From assembly GCA_004195335.1 (NCBI GenBank), contig SDWK01000584.1, positions 1 to 5,436 of the forward strand: a stretch of 5,436 nucleotides of DNA, written 5' to 3'. Position 1 is the first letter of the stretch. Every line of letters starts with the position of its first letter. This DNA comes from Shewanella sp. GTDB taxonomy: Bacteria; Pseudomonadota; Gammaproteobacteria; Enterobacterales; Shewanellaceae. The position numbers and the translations under genes are program-made. The notes beneath the pieces were generated by a model. That model did not search any database. It saw only the letters and a program-made list of their open reading frames with translations, and was not told the origin of the DNA. Positions 4,593-5,436 of this stretch are shown here, in pieces.

Positions 4593-5436
4593 CTCGTCGA
4601 GGAAATGGCTTCGCTTAAGTTGGTCCATAACCGGGCCCTTAACCTCTGACAGGTGCAATCTGACCCCGCTATCTGACAGACGCCGATTGATCGTTTCCAG
4701 GCTCTCGAGTGCGGAAGCATCAATCAGGTTAACTGCCGGGCACATTAACACCACGTGCCGTGCTTGTTGATTCAGCATTACCAGATCATAGACCCGGTCC
4801 TCCAGATAGCGGGCGTTAGCAAAATACAGACTTTCATCGACACGTAGGGTGATGATGCCAACATCGGTTTCTACATCATGGCGATCTACATTTCTGAAAT
4901 GCTCCGTACCCGGCACTCGGCCAACCAGCGCACTGTGTGGCCTGCTGGTACGGTACAGATGCAGCATGATCGATAGGATCACTCCCGCGGTAATACCCAG
5001 TTCAACTCCAACCAGCAGCGTCAGCACGATAGTGACAAACATCGCCGCAAAATCACTCTTGGAGTAATTCCAGGTCCGCCTGATAACACCAAGATTGACC
5101 AGTGACAGCACTGCCACAATGATAGTCGCCGCCAGTGTCGCCTGCGGAAGAAAGAAGATTAACGGGGTTATAAACAGGGCAGCGAGGGCGATACCCACCG
5201 CAGTGAAAGCGCCCGCCGCTGGTGTCTCAGCGCCTGCTTCAAAGTTAACCACGGAGCGCGAGAAACCTCCGGTGACGGGAAACCCACCTGAAAGAGATGC
5301 AGCAATGTTGGCTGTGCCGAGTCCGATCAACTCCTGATTCGGTGTGATCCGTTGACGGCGTTTGGCAGCCAACGTCTGGGCAACCGAAACCGATTCCACA
5401 AAACCGACGATGCTGATAAGCAGAGCGGATGTCAGG
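4524..5436 (-). CDS. SulP family anion permease with STAS domain, 5' end missing
   Basis: The frame is open to the right edge (LTSALLISIVGF precedes the GTG at 5399), so the gene continues beyond the window. About 303 residues are visible of a family near 560-590. Visible residues 49-61 carry SGGFPVTGGFSRS, the conserved SulP core segment. Hydrophobic spans follow at about 76-115 and 128-161, the last transmembrane helices. After a short linker, a cytoplasmic STAS domain runs from about 193 (GIITLRVDESLYFAN) through NLIDASALESLE (236-247) to LSGHVFLSQFDAW near the end. Family knowledge: SulP proteins move inorganic anions such as sulfate or bicarbonate across the inner membrane, and the STAS domain is regulatory. 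Substrate cannot be told from this part. The stop is TGA at 4526-4524; the 3' end overlaps the converging gene by 69 bp, and no clear terminator follows. Confidence 0.95.
   Translation of the reverse strand, partial: LTSALLISIVGFVESVSVAQTLAAKRRQRITPNQELIGLGTANIAASLSGGFPVTGGFSRSVVNFEAGAETPAAGAFTAVGIALAALFITPLIFFLPQATLAATIIVAVLSLVNLGVIRRTWNYSKSDFAAMFVTIVLTLLVGVELGITAGVILSIMLHLYRTSRPHSALVGRVPGTEHFRNVDRHDVETDVGIITLRVDESLYFANARYLEDRVYDLVMLNQQARHVVLMCPAVNLIDASALESLETINRRLSDSGVRLHLSEVKGPVMDQLKRSHFLDELSGHVFLSQFDAWTKLHGTVPL

Noticed and set aside
4504..4770. Plus-strand frames opposite sulP, including 4849-5067 and 5095-5337
   Set aside because: Antisense to a clear SulP coding sequence, with no start signals and unconvincing composition.

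Overview
The window reads as chromosomal DNA of a gammaproteobacterium, possibly a marine one. The evidence is a TrhO/YceA-type rhodanese protein at the left edge and a SulP anion transporter with a STAS domain at the right edge. Both look like ordinary, well-conserved chromosomal genes of that group. Genus cannot be read from the sequence, and no phage, IS transposase, integrase, tRNA, rRNA or CRISPR array was seen.

Layout. (1) 1-694 (+): the 3' two thirds of trhO. (2) 695-1513: about 0.8 kb with no convincing long gene. It holds several hairpins and two short minus-strand reading frames that look like protein (730-870 and 1137-1286); they may be small genes or gene debris. (3) 1514-3262 (-): a 582-residue exported protein with a signal peptide, eight repeated Trp-containing beta-propeller motifs, and two Ig/PKD-like domains. 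Its last nine codons were duplicated in tandem through the stop codon. (4) 3263-3357: a compact divergent intergenic region with an inverted repeat, a candidate promoter and a Shine-Dalgarno sequence that can be sequestered. (5) 3358-3678 (+): a 106-residue basic protein of unknown function, followed at once by a nested inverted repeat. (6) 3679-4172: about 0.5 kb carrying short reading frames on both strands. (7) 4173-4592 (+): a 139-residue uncharacterised protein with a GGFFSNEWISL motif. (8) 4524-5436 (-): the 3' part of sulP, converging on and overlapping the previous gene by 69 bp.

How the parts relate. trhO (tRNA wobble-uridine hydroxylation) and sulP (anion uptake) have no evident functional link. 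The genes between them look like accessory cargo: a secreted orphan propeller, two small uncharacterised proteins, and DNA rich in hairpins and short frames. The propeller gene and the 106-residue gene are divergent and share 95 bp, so joint control is plausible. I found no evidence for a defined new multi-gene system. The most distinctive items are the propeller with its duplicated C-terminus, the divergent control region, and the short frames in the two gene-poor stretches.
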